DNA of 64,000 nucleotides from the NCBI GenBank assembly GCA_963780805.1, contig CAWADP010000008.1:248001-312000 (forward strand), given 5' to 3'. Each line of letters starts with the position of its first letter. Position 1 is the stretch's first letter. The notes beneath the pieces were generated by a model that saw only the letters and a list, made by a program, of their open reading frames with translations, searched no databases and was not told the DNA's origin. This DNA is from JASHVB01 sp963780805 (GTDB lineage Bacteria > Pseudomonadota > Alphaproteobacteria > Acetobacterales > Acetobacteraceae). The translations under genes and the position numbers were made by a program. Below, one piece after another: positions 51,011 to 59,673 of this stretch.

Positions 51011-52048
51011 CTATTGGTGACGCGACGCCATACCTGCGGCCCCTGTCATTGAAAGGACCGCCTCGCTCCTCGCAATGACAGATGGAAACCCGCACGGCTG
51101 CCTTGCGGTTCGATGTTGCCGACCAATCGTCGTCCGTTCGCTTACGCGTTCACCGGCTGCTGCAACTCCTTCCATCCCTTCGAGTAGTACCTGCTCTATA
51201 AAGTACTGACCCACCGACAGTACGCTCACCAGGATCAGGTACCACAGCGCCGCGACGATCAGCAGCGGGATGGTCTCGAAATTCTGCGTATAGATGCTCT
51301 CGACCGAGTTCATCAGCTCCTGCAGCGCGACCACGCTCGCGAGCGAGGTGAACTTCAGCATCCCGATGACCTGGTTCCCGGTCGGCGGGACGATCGCCTT
51401 CATTGCCTGCGGCAGCACGATCACCCAGAACGTTTGCATCGGCCGATAGCCGAGCGCCTTCGCGGCGTCGGCCTGTCCGGGATCGACCGATAGGATTCCT
51501 GCCCGGATGATCTCGCCCATATAGGCCCCTTCGTTGAGGCTCAGGCCGAGCAATGCGGCGACGAACGAGTTGATCGCGACGGTGCTGGATACGGAAAAGA
51601 ACTTCGGTCCGCCGAACGGGATGCCGAGGCTGATCTGGGGGAACAGCGCCGCCATGTTGTACCAGAACACGAGTTGCACAAGGACCGGCGTCCCGCGGAA
51701 GAACCATAGGTAGGCGTTGGCGCAGAGCACAAGGATCGGATTTTTCGAAAGCCGCATCAGCGCGATGATGACGCCGATGATCGCGCCGAGCACCATCACC
51801 AGCACGGTCAGCTCGCAGGTCATCTGCACGCCGCCCAGTACCGAGGGGTTCAGCATGTATTTGCCGACCACGCCCCACCGGAAGCCCGGGTTCGTCAAGA
51901 TTTGATAGACGATCCAGGCACCGAAGATCGATGCGGCGGCACCGCCAATCCAGCGCCCCGAGTGCGAGCGGTGAATGACCCGCACCGCGCCCGGATCGTG
52001 CGTGGGCCCGTTTTCGGCTCGGGTTTCGGCAAGTCGCTCGAGGGTCAT
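51011..52048 (-). CDS. Polar amino-acid-type ABC transporter permease with repeat-derived C-terminal tail
   Basis: 345 residues. HisM/GlnP-type permease with TM segments (GGVQMTCELTVLVMVLGAIIG and others), RLSKNPILVLCANAYLWFFRGTP (family start of core), SLNEGAYMGEIIRAGI and the EAA loop EAAKALGY-type DAAKALGYRPMQTFWVIVLPQA. After QYFIEQVLLEGMEG the frame continues about 50 residues through a half copy of element A (SVIARSEAVLSMTGAAG). The tail is probably translated but is not part of the family. ATG 52048 has AAGGGACAG upstream. It pairs with the binding protein gene and the ATPase 3 kb away. Confidence 0.88.
   Translation of the reverse strand: MTLERLAETRAENGPTHDPGAVRVIHRSHSGRWIGGAAASIFGAWIVYQILTNPGFRWGVVGKYMLNPSVLGGVQMTCELTVLVMVLGAIIGVIIALMRLSKNPILVLCANAYLWFFRGTPVLVQLVFWYNMAALFPQISLGIPFGGPKFFSVSSTVAINSFVAALLGLSLNEGAYMGEIIRAGILSVDPGQADAAKALGYRPMQTFWVIVLPQAMKAIVPPTGNQVIGMLKFTSLASVVALQELMNSVESIYTQNFETIPLLIVAALWYLILVSVLSVGQYFIEQVLLEGMEGVAAAGERVSERTTIGRQHRTARQPCGFPSVIARSEAVLSMTGAAGMASRHQ
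51044..51080. repeat. Family A element, half copy (A6), inside the permease 3' end
   Basis: TGTCATTGAAAGGACCGCCT followed by CGCTCCTCGCAATGACA. Only the outer parts of the palindrome remain. Confidence 0.7.
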
Positions 52049-52102
52049 CGCTGTCCCTTACGGGAGCGCAATTTCGCGAGGTTTTCGCGGGGAATCCGAA
52101 GC

Positions 52103-52202
52103 CGCGTATCGCACGCCCCGCGCGTATCGCACGCCCCGCCAGCGTGGCCCAGGTCCAGCGTGGCCCAGGTCCAGCGTGGCCCAGGTCCAGCGTGGCCCAG
52201 GT
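52103..52202. repeat. Two adjacent tandem arrays (17-bp x2 and 16-bp x4)
   Basis: GCGTATCGCACGCCCCG occurs twice from about 52104. CCAGCGTGGCCCAGGT then occurs as four exact copies at 52139, 52155, 52171 and 52187. They fill the gap between the binding-protein and permease genes, followed by the tail motif ATTGTGATTCTGACGCTCGG of family A. Confidence 0.95.
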
Positions 52203-52271
52203 ATTGTGATTCTGACGCTCGGATGCCGCAAGGCGGTTACATCCGTCAGGATCGGAACACTGGAACGCACC

Positions 52272-53169
52272 TCAGTGCGCCGGCGGATTGCGGACCTCCG
52301 CGACGGTCAGCGCGCCGTCCTCCGCACCGTACTTCTCGAAAATCTTCGAGTAGGCGCCGTCTTCGATCGCGCTCACCAATGCGAGCCGGAGCGCTGTCGC
52401 GAGCTGATCGTTGCCCCTGGCGATGACGATCCCCGCGAGGTCGGACGTTTCCGGCAGGATCTCCCGGGTCATGTGCAGCTTGTCGTCGTGGTTCGCGACG
52501 TACACGCCCACCGCCTCGCCGGTGAGAAAGCCGTCGCCGCGGCCGTTGCTCACCGCGAGATAGGTGTCCGCGCTCGTTGGATAGAACTGAAAGCCGATCG
52601 CCTTGTTACCCTGCTTGACGCAGGCGTCGGACAGGCGCTGCGCCACCGCGACTTGCGAGCTGCCTTGGGTGAGCGCCAGCGTGCGCCCGCACAGATGATG
52701 CACGTCCACGTCGGTCACGCCCTTGCGCACGAGCAGGCCGAGGCCGCTGCGGAAGTACACGACGAACTGGACGACCTTCTCTCGTTCCGGCGTCCGCGCG
52801 AGCTGAATTCACGCCGACGTCGAAGCGGCCCGTGGTGACGCCCGGGACAATGCTGGGGAACTTCACGTTCGTCAGCTCGAGCTTGAGGCCAAGCTTCTCG
52901 GACAGCAGCGTGATCAGGTCGATATCTATGCCTTCTGCGTTGCCCTTGTCGTTTGTGTAGTCGAAGGGTGGCCATTGCAGCGAGCTCGCCAGGCGCAGCA
53001 CGCCAGAGGTTTTGATGGCGTCCGGCAAGGCGTCGCGTGCCGGCGTCACGACAGCCGGCGTCGCGGCGTCTGGCCCCGGGGCGGCTTGCGCTCCGCCCGC
53101 GATCCTGAAGATGGCGAGGCAGAGGGCGATGCCGAGCCGGACCGCCCACGATGCAAGATTCCGTGTCAT
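52272..53169 (-). pseudogene. Polar amino-acid-type ABC transporter substrate-binding protein, frameshifted
   Basis: About 298 residues when repaired. Signal peptide (LGIALCLAIFRIAGGAQAA), then the SBP family 3 start SGVLRLASSLQWPPFDYTND, GIDIDLITLLSEKLGLKLEL, FPSIVPGVTTGRFDVGVNSA. One extra base (or a two-base loss) near 52797 shifts frame. The next frame continues TPEREKVVQFVVYFRSGLGLLVRKG, LCGRTLALTQGSSQ and AIEDGAYSKIFEKYGAEDG, the standard family end. Start ATG 53169 has GCGAGATC upstream. Binds a polar amino acid or opine-like ligand for the permease downstream and the ATPase at 55033. Confidence 0.88.
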
Positions 53170-53238
53170 GATCTCGCTTTCACCTGCTATCCAGCACGTA
53201 CCAGTGCGCCGACGTTGACGGTTGGTACGCACCTTGGG

Positions 53239-53360
53239 GTCATCGCGAGCACGGCGAAGCAATCTCCCGCGCGTGACGTGCGTACTCCACGGCAGATTGC
53301 GTCGCTGCGTTCGCAATGACAGATTTGTCGATGGCATCCAGGCGTTACGATCACAACGCT
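53239..53360. repeat. Dispersed palindromic element, family A (copy A7)
   Basis: GTCATCGCGAGCACGGCGAAGCA and its partner TGCGTCGCTGCGTTCGCAATGAC form the core. The outer tail is ACGATCACAACGCTAG. It lies between the binding-protein and LLM genes. Confidence 0.9.
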
Positions 53361-54393
53361 AGCCCGCCTGCCGCCGCTGCATCACGAGCGGCATGACATC
53401 CTCGACGAACGACCGCATCACCTCTTCGACGCCGGTACCGGGACAGGGGTGCGGACGGATCGTCACCCCGGTGACTTCCGGACGCAGCAAGCGGGCGATG
53501 CGCGACGCAACGCGCTCTGCACTGCCGGCGAGCATGTTCGCGTCTACCACTTCGATCGGCAGCGCCTCGACGGCTTGGTCGAGCAATGCGGGATCGCGTC
53601 GCGCCGCGAGCGCTTCGAACTCCGGCGTGACGCTCACCCCGAGCTGCTGCAGGAAGCCCCAATTCGGGTAGCCGTTGATCAGGCGCGCGGCGAGACGGCG
53701 CCGCATGACCCGCATCGCCGCCGCTTCGTCGGGCGAGATGCAGATCTCCCAACGCAGATTGATGTCGATGTCGCGCAGGCTGCGCCCAGCTTTCGCCGCG
53801 CCGTCGGCGATGCGGCGAAGATAGAAATCCAGCCCTTGCCCGGTCGCCGTGTTGGCGATCAGCACCCCGTCGGCCAACTCGCCGGAAAGCCGGCTGATTT
53901 GCTCGCCCTGGGTGGCAATGTAGATCGGGATGGCGGGCCGCACCGGGGCGAATTCAAGTCTGCCGTTCGCGATCGACACGACCTTGCCGTCGAGCGTCAC
54001 ATCTTCGCCGCGCCAAAGCCGCCGCATCATCCCGATCGATTCGCGCAGCGCCGCCACCGGCAGCCTTTTCTGAATGCCGAGCTCGCGAAATCCGGCGCCA
54101 CCGAGCCCGAGACCGAGAATCGCCCGACCGGCCGACAGCTCGTCAAGGGTGGCCATCGAAGCCGCCGTGATCGCCGGGTGGCGCGAATACGGATCCGTCA
54201 CGCCGGTCCCAAGCAGAAGGCGCCGGGTGCGCATCGCGACGCTCGCGAGACCGATGTAGCACTCGCGGAGGAAGCGCACGTCAACGTAGAAAAAGTGGGT
54301 ATAGCCTAGCGTTTCCGCAAACTCGCCGAGCCGGACAAGATCGCCCGCCGCATACTCGGCGTTCAACAATACCCCGAGGCGCAGACTTTCCAT
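53359..54393 (-). CDS. LLM class flavin-dependent oxidoreductase
   Basis: 344 residues, bacterial luciferase-like TIM barrel that uses FMNH2 or F420 for monooxygenation or hydride transfer. Seen: ESLRLGVLLNAEYAAGDLV, FAETLGYTHFFYVD, RLLLGTGVTDPYSRHPAITA, GRAILGLGLGGAGFRELG, and PVRPAIPIYIATQGEQISRL. These blocks place it in the F420/FMN-dependent group near N5,N10-methylene-H4MPT reductase. The start ATG 54393 lacks a strong ribosome-binding site. It is 35 bp after the tautomerase gene and transcribed with it. Neighbouring transport genes suggest a catabolic role on a nitrogen compound. Confidence 0.88.
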   Translation of the reverse strand: MESLRLGVLLNAEYAAGDLVRLGEFAETLGYTHFFYVDVRFLRECYIGLASVAMRTRRLLLGTGVTDPYSRHPAITAASMATLDELSAGRAILGLGLGGAGFRELGIQKRLPVAALRESIGMMRRLWRGEDVTLDGKVVSIANGRLEFAPVRPAIPIYIATQGEQISRLSGELADGVLIANTATGQGLDFYLRRIADGAAKAGRSLRDIDINLRWEICISPDEAAAMRVMRRRLAARLINGYPNWGFLQQLGVSVTPEFEALAARRDPALLDQAVEALPIEVVDANMLAGSAERVASRIARLLRPEVTGVTIRPHPCPGTGVEEVMRSFVEDVMPLVMQRRQAG

Positions 54394-54428
54394 GGGATCG
54401 CTCGCAGCCCGCTCTCGTTGCCGGCGCG

Positions 54429-54623
54429 CTAGCGCGGCTGCCGGTCGGGCCACAGACGCCCGCCAATGCTCCAGTTCTCCCGCTTGACCTCGTCGATGAT
54501 CACGTGAACGCCCTCCGGATTGTTGCCGGTGACGCGTGCCACGACTTCGGTGATGCCTTGCACGAGCTCACGCTTCTGGTCGAGGGTGCGACCCTCGTAC
54601 ATCTGGACGGTGACGACGGGCAT
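54429..54623 (-). CDS. 4-oxalocrotonate tautomerase family protein
   Basis: 64 residues, the usual size. The processed N-terminus would be Pro1 (PVVTVQMYEGRT), the catalytic base of the family, followed by LDQKRELVQGITEVVARVTG and PEGVHVIIDEVKRENWSIGG. Arg residues in the expected places and the C-terminal NWSIGG block are typical of 4-OT/DmpI members. These isomerise enol-keto dicarboxylates. It is the first gene of a minus-strand run with LLM and the amino-acid transporter, and a promoter is likely in 54624-54820. Confidence 0.92.
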   Translation of the reverse strand: MPVVTVQMYEGRTLDQKRELVQGITEVVARVTGNNPEGVHVIIDEVKRENWSIGGRLWPDRQPR

Positions 54624-55032
54624 GGCGGCACACTCTTGTTGTGGTCGGATTTTGTGGTCGGAACTTGACGAGCCGTGGCTCTATCAGGGCGGGTTATACC
54701 GCTGCGACCACGTCCTGCAAAGTGGCGATGCTCCGGCTGGTGATGCGTCGGCTGCGGGCGGGCAAGACCCTGGCACCATCTCCCGGCGCAATAGGTTCGC
54801 TCGGACAGCTCCCGTGTCCAGCGTTGTGATCCTGACGCTCGGATCCGCGGCAATTCCGTCATAACGAGCGCAGCGAAGCAGTCTCCCGCGAGTGACGTAC
54901 GAACTCTGCAGAAGATTGCTTCGCTACGCTCGCAATGACACACTGCAAGGTGAGCACCGTCCGTCGGGATCGGACAACTAGCCGGGAATGAACGCGTCTC
55001 TGCCTGGGAATGAGATCGAAAGAGGTTTTCGG
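54624..55032. other. 409-bp gap between divergent genes, mostly element A
   Basis: The left part (54624-54820) has no recognisable gene and should hold the tautomerase promoter. The right part holds family A copy A8 and the leader of the ATPase gene. Confidence 0.6.
54821..54940. repeat. Dispersed palindromic element, family A (copy A8)
   Basis: Tail GCGTTGTGATCCTGACGCTC, then arm GTCATAACGAGCGCAGCGAAGCA and partner TTGCTTCGCTACGCTCGCAA. This is the clearest copy with tail plus both arms. Confidence 0.9.
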
Positions 55033-55845
55033 ATGATTCCTGCGGCCACGAATTTGCATGTTGCGGGCGGCGCCGGCCCCGCGATGGTGCGGATCGTGGA
55101 GGTATGGAAACGGCGCGGGAACAACGAGGTGCTCAAGGGCATCAATTTCTCCGCCCACCGCGGCGAGGTGGTTTGCCTGCTCGGGCCCTCCGGCGCCGGC
55201 AAGAGCACGCTGCTCCGCTGCATCAACGCGCTCGAGGACAACGACAGCGGTGTCGTCTATATCGACGGGGTCGCCATCGGCTGCCGCGAGCATGCCGGCA
55301 AGCTGTACCGTTTGAGCGAGCGCGAACTGTGCCGGCAACGCGCCGACATCGGCATGGTTTTCCAGAACTTCAATCTGTTCCCCCACCTGACCGTGCTGCA
55401 GAACATCGTTGACGCCCCGGTGCGCGTGAAGCGCGAGCCTCGCCCGGTGGTGGTCGAGCGTGCGCGGGAACTGCTTGTCCGCGTCGGGCTGGCAGACCGC
55501 GGCGATTGCTATCCCCGCCATCTCTCCGGTGGCCAGCAGCAGCGCGTCGCGATCGCACGCGCGCTCGCGATGCAGCCCAAGGTGATGCTGTTCGACGAGC
55601 CGACCTCGGCGCTCGACCCGCATCTCGTTGGGGAAGTTCTCGATGTCATGAGGCAGCTTGCGGCGAGCGGCATGACGATGATCGTGGTCACCCACGAGCT
55701 GTCTTTCGCCCGCGAGGTTGCCGACACTGTCGCGGTGATGGCCGACGGCCAGATCGTCGAAAGCGGCCCGCCCGAACACGTTCTCACCAATCCGAGTGAT
55801 CCGCGCGCACGCACTTTCCTGGGCCGCGCGCTACCAAGCGCATAG
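55033..55845 (+). CDS. Polar amino-acid-type ABC transporter ATP-binding protein
   Basis: 270 residues from ATG 55033, which has AAAGAGG about eight bases upstream; ATG 54988 is an alternative. Seen: Walker A GPSGAGKST, Q-loop in GMVFQNFNLFPHLTVLQN, signature HLSGGQQQRVAIARAL, Walker B VMLFDEPTSALDPH and switch His in VVTHELSFA. The C-terminal GQIVESGPPEHVLTNPSDPRARTFL is typical of GlnQ/HisP. It probably forms the importer with the binding protein and permease at 51-53 kb, transcribed from the other strand. Confidence 0.9.
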   Translation: MIPAATNLHVAGGAGPAMVRIVEVWKRRGNNEVLKGINFSAHRGEVVCLLGPSGAGKSTLLRCINALEDNDSGVVYIDGVAIGCREHAGKLYRLSERELCRQRADIGMVFQNFNLFPHLTVLQNIVDAPVRVKREPRPVVVERARELLVRVGLADRGDCYPRHLSGGQQQRVAIARALAMQPKVMLFDEPTSALDPHLVGEVLDVMRQLAASGMTMIVVTHELSFAREVADTVAVMADGQIVESGPPEHVLTNPSDPRARTFLGRALPSA

Positions 55846-55980
55846 AGGCATGAACATCCGTGGCCGCAGGCTTACGCGGGCGCGATCGATGTCGTGAAGC
55901 TGGCGGCCCGGCGGCAAATGCCAACCTGTTGTCATTGCGACTTTACCACCGGCCGGAGCCGGGCGTCGTGATCAGCGGGA

Positions 55981-56361
55981 TCAACTGCGCCGCGCGACCA
56001 ACCGGTCCAGGCTCCACTCTCCGCCGCCGGCGAACACCAGATAGAGGAACACGAAGCAGTACAGCACCGCCGCGTCGCCGCCGTTCACTAATGGGAAGAA
56101 GCTTTTCGGGAAATGCGCCATGAAGTAGCCAATGGCCATTTCGCCCGACAGCAGGAATGCCACCGGGCGGGTGAACAGACCAAGCGCGACCAGCGCGCCG
56201 CCGAAGCATTCCAGGATGCCGGCAAAGAACAGCAGGCTCGGGAACGCCGGGTGCATCGCCGCCGACGGAAAGCCAAACAGCTTGCCCATGCCATGCTCCA
56301 TGAACAGCAGCCCGGCCATGATGCGCAGGAGGCTCAGGATGCGTGGTTCCCAGGCGGGCAT
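55981..56361 (-). CDS. DoxX family membrane protein
   Basis: 126 residues, four hydrophobic segments: ILSLLRIMAGLLFMEHGMGKLFG, FAGILECFGGALVALGLFTRP, LLSGEMAIGYFMAHFPKSFFP, and AAVLYCFVFLYLVFAGGG. The EHGxxKLFG motif in the first segment and the GGxxxxLGLFTRP block mark the DoxX family (respiratory or redox-linked membrane proteins of uncertain role). ATG 56361 has AGAGGAG nine bases upstream. A second DoxX gene lies at 60818. Confidence 0.85.
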   Translation of the reverse strand: MPAWEPRILSLLRIMAGLLFMEHGMGKLFGFPSAAMHPAFPSLLFFAGILECFGGALVALGLFTRPVAFLLSGEMAIGYFMAHFPKSFFPLVNGGDAAVLYCFVFLYLVFAGGGEWSLDRLVARRS

Positions 56362-56415
56362 GGATCGACTCCTCTCGGTTGGGGACAAACTTTCCCACGG
56401 ACCAGCGTTAAGCGA

Positions 56416-57558
56416 TCATAGCGGAGGGTCCAGGTAAAGTTGGCTCCTCAGGTAGCGCCGCAGCCAGAACCGGCACAGCACGCCGATCGTCGCCGCCACC
56501 GGCACCGCCAGCATTACCCCCAGGAAGCCGAACGCGGCCGCACCCGCGAACAGGGCGAAGATCACCCACACCGCCGGCAACTCCACCCGATCGCCGAGGA
56601 AGCGGGGGTAGATCACGTACCCCTCCAGGATCTGGCCAACCACCAGCACGCCGATGATGACAAACACGCCGCGCCAGTGCGGGAACTGTGCCAGCGCCAG
56701 GCCGATCGCCGTTACCCCACCGGTGATCGAGCCGACATAGGGGATGAACGACAGCACCCCCGCCGCAAGCCCCACGATCAGCCCCAGGTCCAGCCCGGCA
56801 ATGGTCAGCGCCAGCGCGTAGTACAGCGCCAGCAGCAGGCAGCACAGCGCCTGGCCGCGCACCCAGGCGGACAGGATGCGGTCCACCTCGCGCGCCTGGG
56901 CGCGGATCACGCCTTCATAGCGGCGCGGCAGCCAGCCATCGACGCGGCGGACCACCTTCGGCCAATCGCGCAGCAGGTAGAACCCGACCACCGGCGTCAC
57001 CACCGCCAGACTCAGCACGTTGAAGATCGCCCAGCCGCCGGTGACGACCCCCGCCAGTGTCGAGGCCGCGACGCTCAGCATGGTCCCCGCCTGACTGCTC
57101 ACCAGGTCGCGCAGCTTGTCGTTGACCACGTCGGAGCCGAAATTGGTCTGCAACTGGGTGATGCTGTGGCGTGCCCAGCCCTGCAGCAACTGCACGTATT
57201 GCGGGATGCGGCCGACGAACAGGCCGATCTGCGATACGATCAGTGGATACAGCAGTAAAATGAAAAGCAGCAGCCCGAGCAACAGTGCAAGGATCATGAC
57301 CAGCGCCGCGAGGCCGCGCGGCACGCCAACGCGGGTGAGATAGGTGGTCGGCGGGTCGAGCGCATAGGCAATCACCGCCGCCGCCACGAACGGCGCCAGC
57401 ACCGAGGCGAACAGGTGCAGCACCAGCCAGAGCGCCACCAGCAGCCCCACACCGAGCGCGATCCGCTGCCAGCGCGTCGACGGCGGCGGATGCACCGGCG
57501 TCGGCGGCGGCATGGCGGGCAGCGGCGGTGGGGGTGGTAGCTCGATGGCGGTGCTCAT
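56416..57558 (-). CDS. AI-2E family transporter
   Basis: 380 residues. Pro-rich cytosolic N-terminus (PPPPPLPAMPPPTPVHPPP), then membrane segments: ALGVGLLVALWLVLHLFASV, FVAAAVIAYALDPP, LAALVMILALLLGLLLFILLL, and a C-terminal set with GLIVGLAAGVLSFIPYVGSITG, GQILEGYVIYPRFLGDRVELP and VMLAVPVAATIGV. These match PF01594, as in the paralog at 24575. Cargo unknown. The upstream gap to pgsA contains 12-bp degenerate repeats. Confidence 0.88.
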   Translation of the reverse strand: MSTAIELPPPPPLPAMPPPTPVHPPPSTRWQRIALGVGLLVALWLVLHLFASVLAPFVAAAVIAYALDPPTTYLTRVGVPRGLAALVMILALLLGLLLFILLLYPLIVSQIGLFVGRIPQYVQLLQGWARHSITQLQTNFGSDVVNDKLRDLVSSQAGTMLSVAASTLAGVVTGGWAIFNVLSLAVVTPVVGFYLLRDWPKVVRRVDGWLPRRYEGVIRAQAREVDRILSAWVRGQALCCLLLALYYALALTIAGLDLGLIVGLAAGVLSFIPYVGSITGGVTAIGLALAQFPHWRGVFVIIGVLVVGQILEGYVIYPRFLGDRVELPAVWVIFALFAGAAAFGFLGVMLAVPVAATIGVLCRFWLRRYLRSQLYLDPPL

Positions 57559-57760
57559 CCGCTTGGGGGTCCTGTTGGGGGTTCCGGTGGTGTCCCTGTC
57601 CGGTTAACACAGGTTGGGCCGGCAGGTGATGGGCGGCAGAGGTGGGCTGCACATCGGCCTGCGCTGACCGGATAGGCACATCCGGTGGATATCCCGATGG
57701 GGATACCATGGGGGTCCTCCAGTGGTGGTCCCTGTGGAGGTCCCGGTGGCGGTCCAAGTG
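57557..57760. repeat. Degenerate 12-bp repeats around the AI-2E / pgsA-like gap
   Basis: Near 57565-57600 the unit is about GGGGGTCCTGTT/GGGGGTTCCGGT. Near 57720-57755 it is GGTGGTCCCTGT, GGAGGTCCCGGT and GGCGGTCCAAGT. Both resemble short T/G/C-rich 12-mers with copy-to-copy changes. The remaining sequence has no gene. Confidence 0.55.
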
Positions 57761-58327
57761 TCATGAGTGGCGGACGGTAACCCAGACATAGGCCGCCCCG
57801 GAAGCCAGGGTAGAGGCAGCCACCGTCCAGATCAGCGCCAACATGGCAACCGGGGCATGCAGACCGAACCCCGCCAGCAGCAACGTCAACGCCACCAGTA
57901 CGATTTGCAGCGTCGTGTTGATCTTGGAAACATACAGCGGCCGGATGGTGACGGCCTGGCCGAGCACTGCCAGCACGATGACCCCGCCCACGATGACCAG
58001 GTCGCGGAACACCACCAGGATCGCCAGCCAGTCGGGCAGTTCCTTCACGGCGGCCAGCGTGACGTACATCGTCACCAGCAGCGCCTTGTCGGCCACCGGG
58101 TCGAGCACCGCGCCGACCATGTTGCCGCCCCAGCGGCGGGCCAGCCAGCCGTCGATGGCGTCGGAAATGCCGGCGGCCACGAACAGGAAGAAGGCATAAA
58201 CCGGATGGCGGTCGATGATCAGCCAGAAGGCCAGCGGCACGGCGCACAGCCGGCCGAAGGTGATGACGTTGGGCGCATTGAGCAACGCGCCCGACGTACT
58301 GGTTCTGACCTGGGTGCCGTCCGGCAT
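57761..58327 (-). CDS. pgsA: CDP-alcohol phosphatidyltransferase (CDP-diacylglycerol--glycerol-3-phosphate type)
   Basis: 188 residues with four to five hydrophobic segments. Family motif DGWLARRWGGNMVGAVLDPVADK holds DG-AR-G-D-D, but by my count only seven residues separate AR and G where the consensus has eight. The protein begins with APNVITFGRLCAVPLAFWL, usual for PgsA, and the enzyme would make phosphatidylglycerophosphate. Cardiolipin synthase (CMP-forming) is a second option. The start ATG 58327 has a GGAATCC-like stretch (GAGGAATCCTCG) upstream. Divergent from purM. Confidence 0.8.
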   Translation of the reverse strand: MPDGTQVRTSTSGALLNAPNVITFGRLCAVPLAFWLIIDRHPVYAFFLFVAAGISDAIDGWLARRWGGNMVGAVLDPVADKALLVTMYVTLAAVKELPDWLAILVVFRDLVIVGGVIVLAVLGQAVTIRPLYVSKINTTLQIVLVALTLLLAGFGLHAPVAMLALIWTVAASTLASGAAYVWVTVRHS

Positions 58328-58443
58328 AGGCGAGGATTCCTCCGTCTCGGGCGCCGTTTTGCGCCACTCCGGGTTGCGCCGGAAGGGCCGGCCATGGTTC
58401 TGTCCGCCACGACTTCTTGCGCCTTATCGTATCGAGGGCCGGC

Positions 58444-59568
58444 ATGACCAGTGGGGACGCGCATGGGGACGCGCATCGGGACGCGCAAGGCTCGCCCGGC
58501 GCAGGCGCCAGCGGCCTGGATTACCGGGCGGCCGGCGTCGATATCGAGGCGGGTGACGCGCTGGTGGAGCAAATCAAGCCGCTGGCCGGCGCCACCGCGC
58601 GGCCGGGGGTTATCGGCGGGCTGGGCGGCTTCGGCGCCCTGTTCGATCCCAAGGCCGCGGGATTTACCGACCCCGTGCTGGTCGCTGCCACCGACGGCGT
58701 CGGCACCAAGCTGCGCATCGCGATCGAGACCGGCATCCATGAGACGGTCGGCGTCGACCTGGTGGCGATGTGCGTCAACGACCTCGTCGTCCAGGGTGGC
58801 GAACCCCTGTTCTTTTTGGACTACTACGCCACCGGTGCGCTGGACGTCGCGACGGCACGGACGGTGATCGCCGGCATCGCCTCCGGCTGTGCCGAGGCCG
58901 GTTGCGCGCTGGTCGGCGGCGAGACCGCGGAGATGCCAGGCATGTACGCCGGCACCGACTACGACCTGGCCGGGTTCGCCGTCGGCGCGGCGGAGCGCGG
59001 GAACCTGCTGCCGCGCGGCGTGGCGCCGGGTGACGTGGTGCTGGGGCTGGCGAGCGACGGGGTACACGCCAACGGCTTCTCGCTGGTGCGCCGGATCGTG
59101 GCGGAGAACGGGCTATCCTGGGACGTGCCGGCGCCTTTCGCTCCGCCGGACCAGGTGCCGCGGCCGACATTGGGGGCGGCGCTGATGACGCCGACCCGGA
59201 TCTACGTGCGGTCGGTGCTCGCCCTGCATCGGGCCGGGCTGCTGAAGGCAGCGGCGCACATCACCGGCGGCGGGCTGCCGGGCAACCTGCCGCGGGTGCT
59301 GCCGGAGGGGTGCATTGCCGCTCTGGACGCAAGTTGGCCGGTGCCGCCGGTATTCAGCTGGCTGGCGCGCTCCGGCGGCGTGGCGGCCGACGAAATGCTG
59401 CGCGTGTTCAACTGCGGCATCGGCATGGCGCTGGTTGTCGCCGACGCCGGGGAGGCGACACGGCTGCTGGAGGCACAGGGCGAGCAAGTGATGCGCATCG
59501 GGACCATCGAGGCCGGCGTAGGCGAGGCGGCGGTGCGGATCGAGCCGCACGCCGGATGGCTGGGGTGA
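58444..59568 (+). CDS. purM: Phosphoribosylformylglycinamidine cyclo-ligase (AIR synthetase)
   Basis: 374 residues. It makes 5-aminoimidazole ribotide in purine synthesis. Seen: DYRAAGVDIEAGDALVEQIK, the FGAM/ATP strips VLVAATDGVGTKLRIA and CVNDLVVQGGEPLFFLDYYA, and GGETAEMPGMY. The C-terminal part has SDGVHANGFSLVRRI and HITGGGLPGNLPRVLP. The ATG at 58444 follows GAGGGCCGGC. The first codons contain an imperfect 12-bp array giving GDAHGDAHRDAQG, a low-complexity N-terminal extension compared with usual PurM. Followed by purN, and both serve the same pathway. Confidence 0.95.
   Translation: MTSGDAHGDAHRDAQGSPGAGASGLDYRAAGVDIEAGDALVEQIKPLAGATARPGVIGGLGGFGALFDPKAAGFTDPVLVAATDGVGTKLRIAIETGIHETVGVDLVAMCVNDLVVQGGEPLFFLDYYATGALDVATARTVIAGIASGCAEAGCALVGGETAEMPGMYAGTDYDLAGFAVGAAERGNLLPRGVAPGDVVLGLASDGVHANGFSLVRRIVAENGLSWDVPAPFAPPDQVPRPTLGAALMTPTRIYVRSVLALHRAGLLKAAAHITGGGLPGNLPRVLPEGCIAALDASWPVPPVFSWLARSGGVAADEMLRVFNCGIGMALVVADAGEATRLLEAQGEQVMRIGTIEAGVGEAAVRIEPHAGWLG
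58453..58488. repeat. Tandem array, 12-bp unit, 3 copies, in the purM 5' coding end
   Basis: GGGGACGCGCAT, GGGGACGCGCAT and CGGGACGCGCAA. The unit encodes four residues (GDAH), so copy number changes would lengthen or shorten the N-terminus without frameshift. Confidence 0.9.
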
Positions 59569-59585
59569 GGGTCTGTACACCCGCT

Positions 59586-59673
59586 CGTCATGGCGGGAGC
59601 AGGCCCGCCATCCACCACGGTTCTCGCTGCATGCCGCCAGGTCGTGGATGGCAGGTCTTTGCCCGCCATGACG
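59586..59673. repeat. Palindromic element, family C, between purM and purN
   Basis: CGTCATGGCGGGAGCAGGCC..CCGCCATCCAC at the left and GTGGATGGCAGG..TTTGCCCGCCATGACG at the right are inverted relative to each other. Only one copy is seen here. It could form a long stem in the purM-purN message. Confidence 0.75.
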
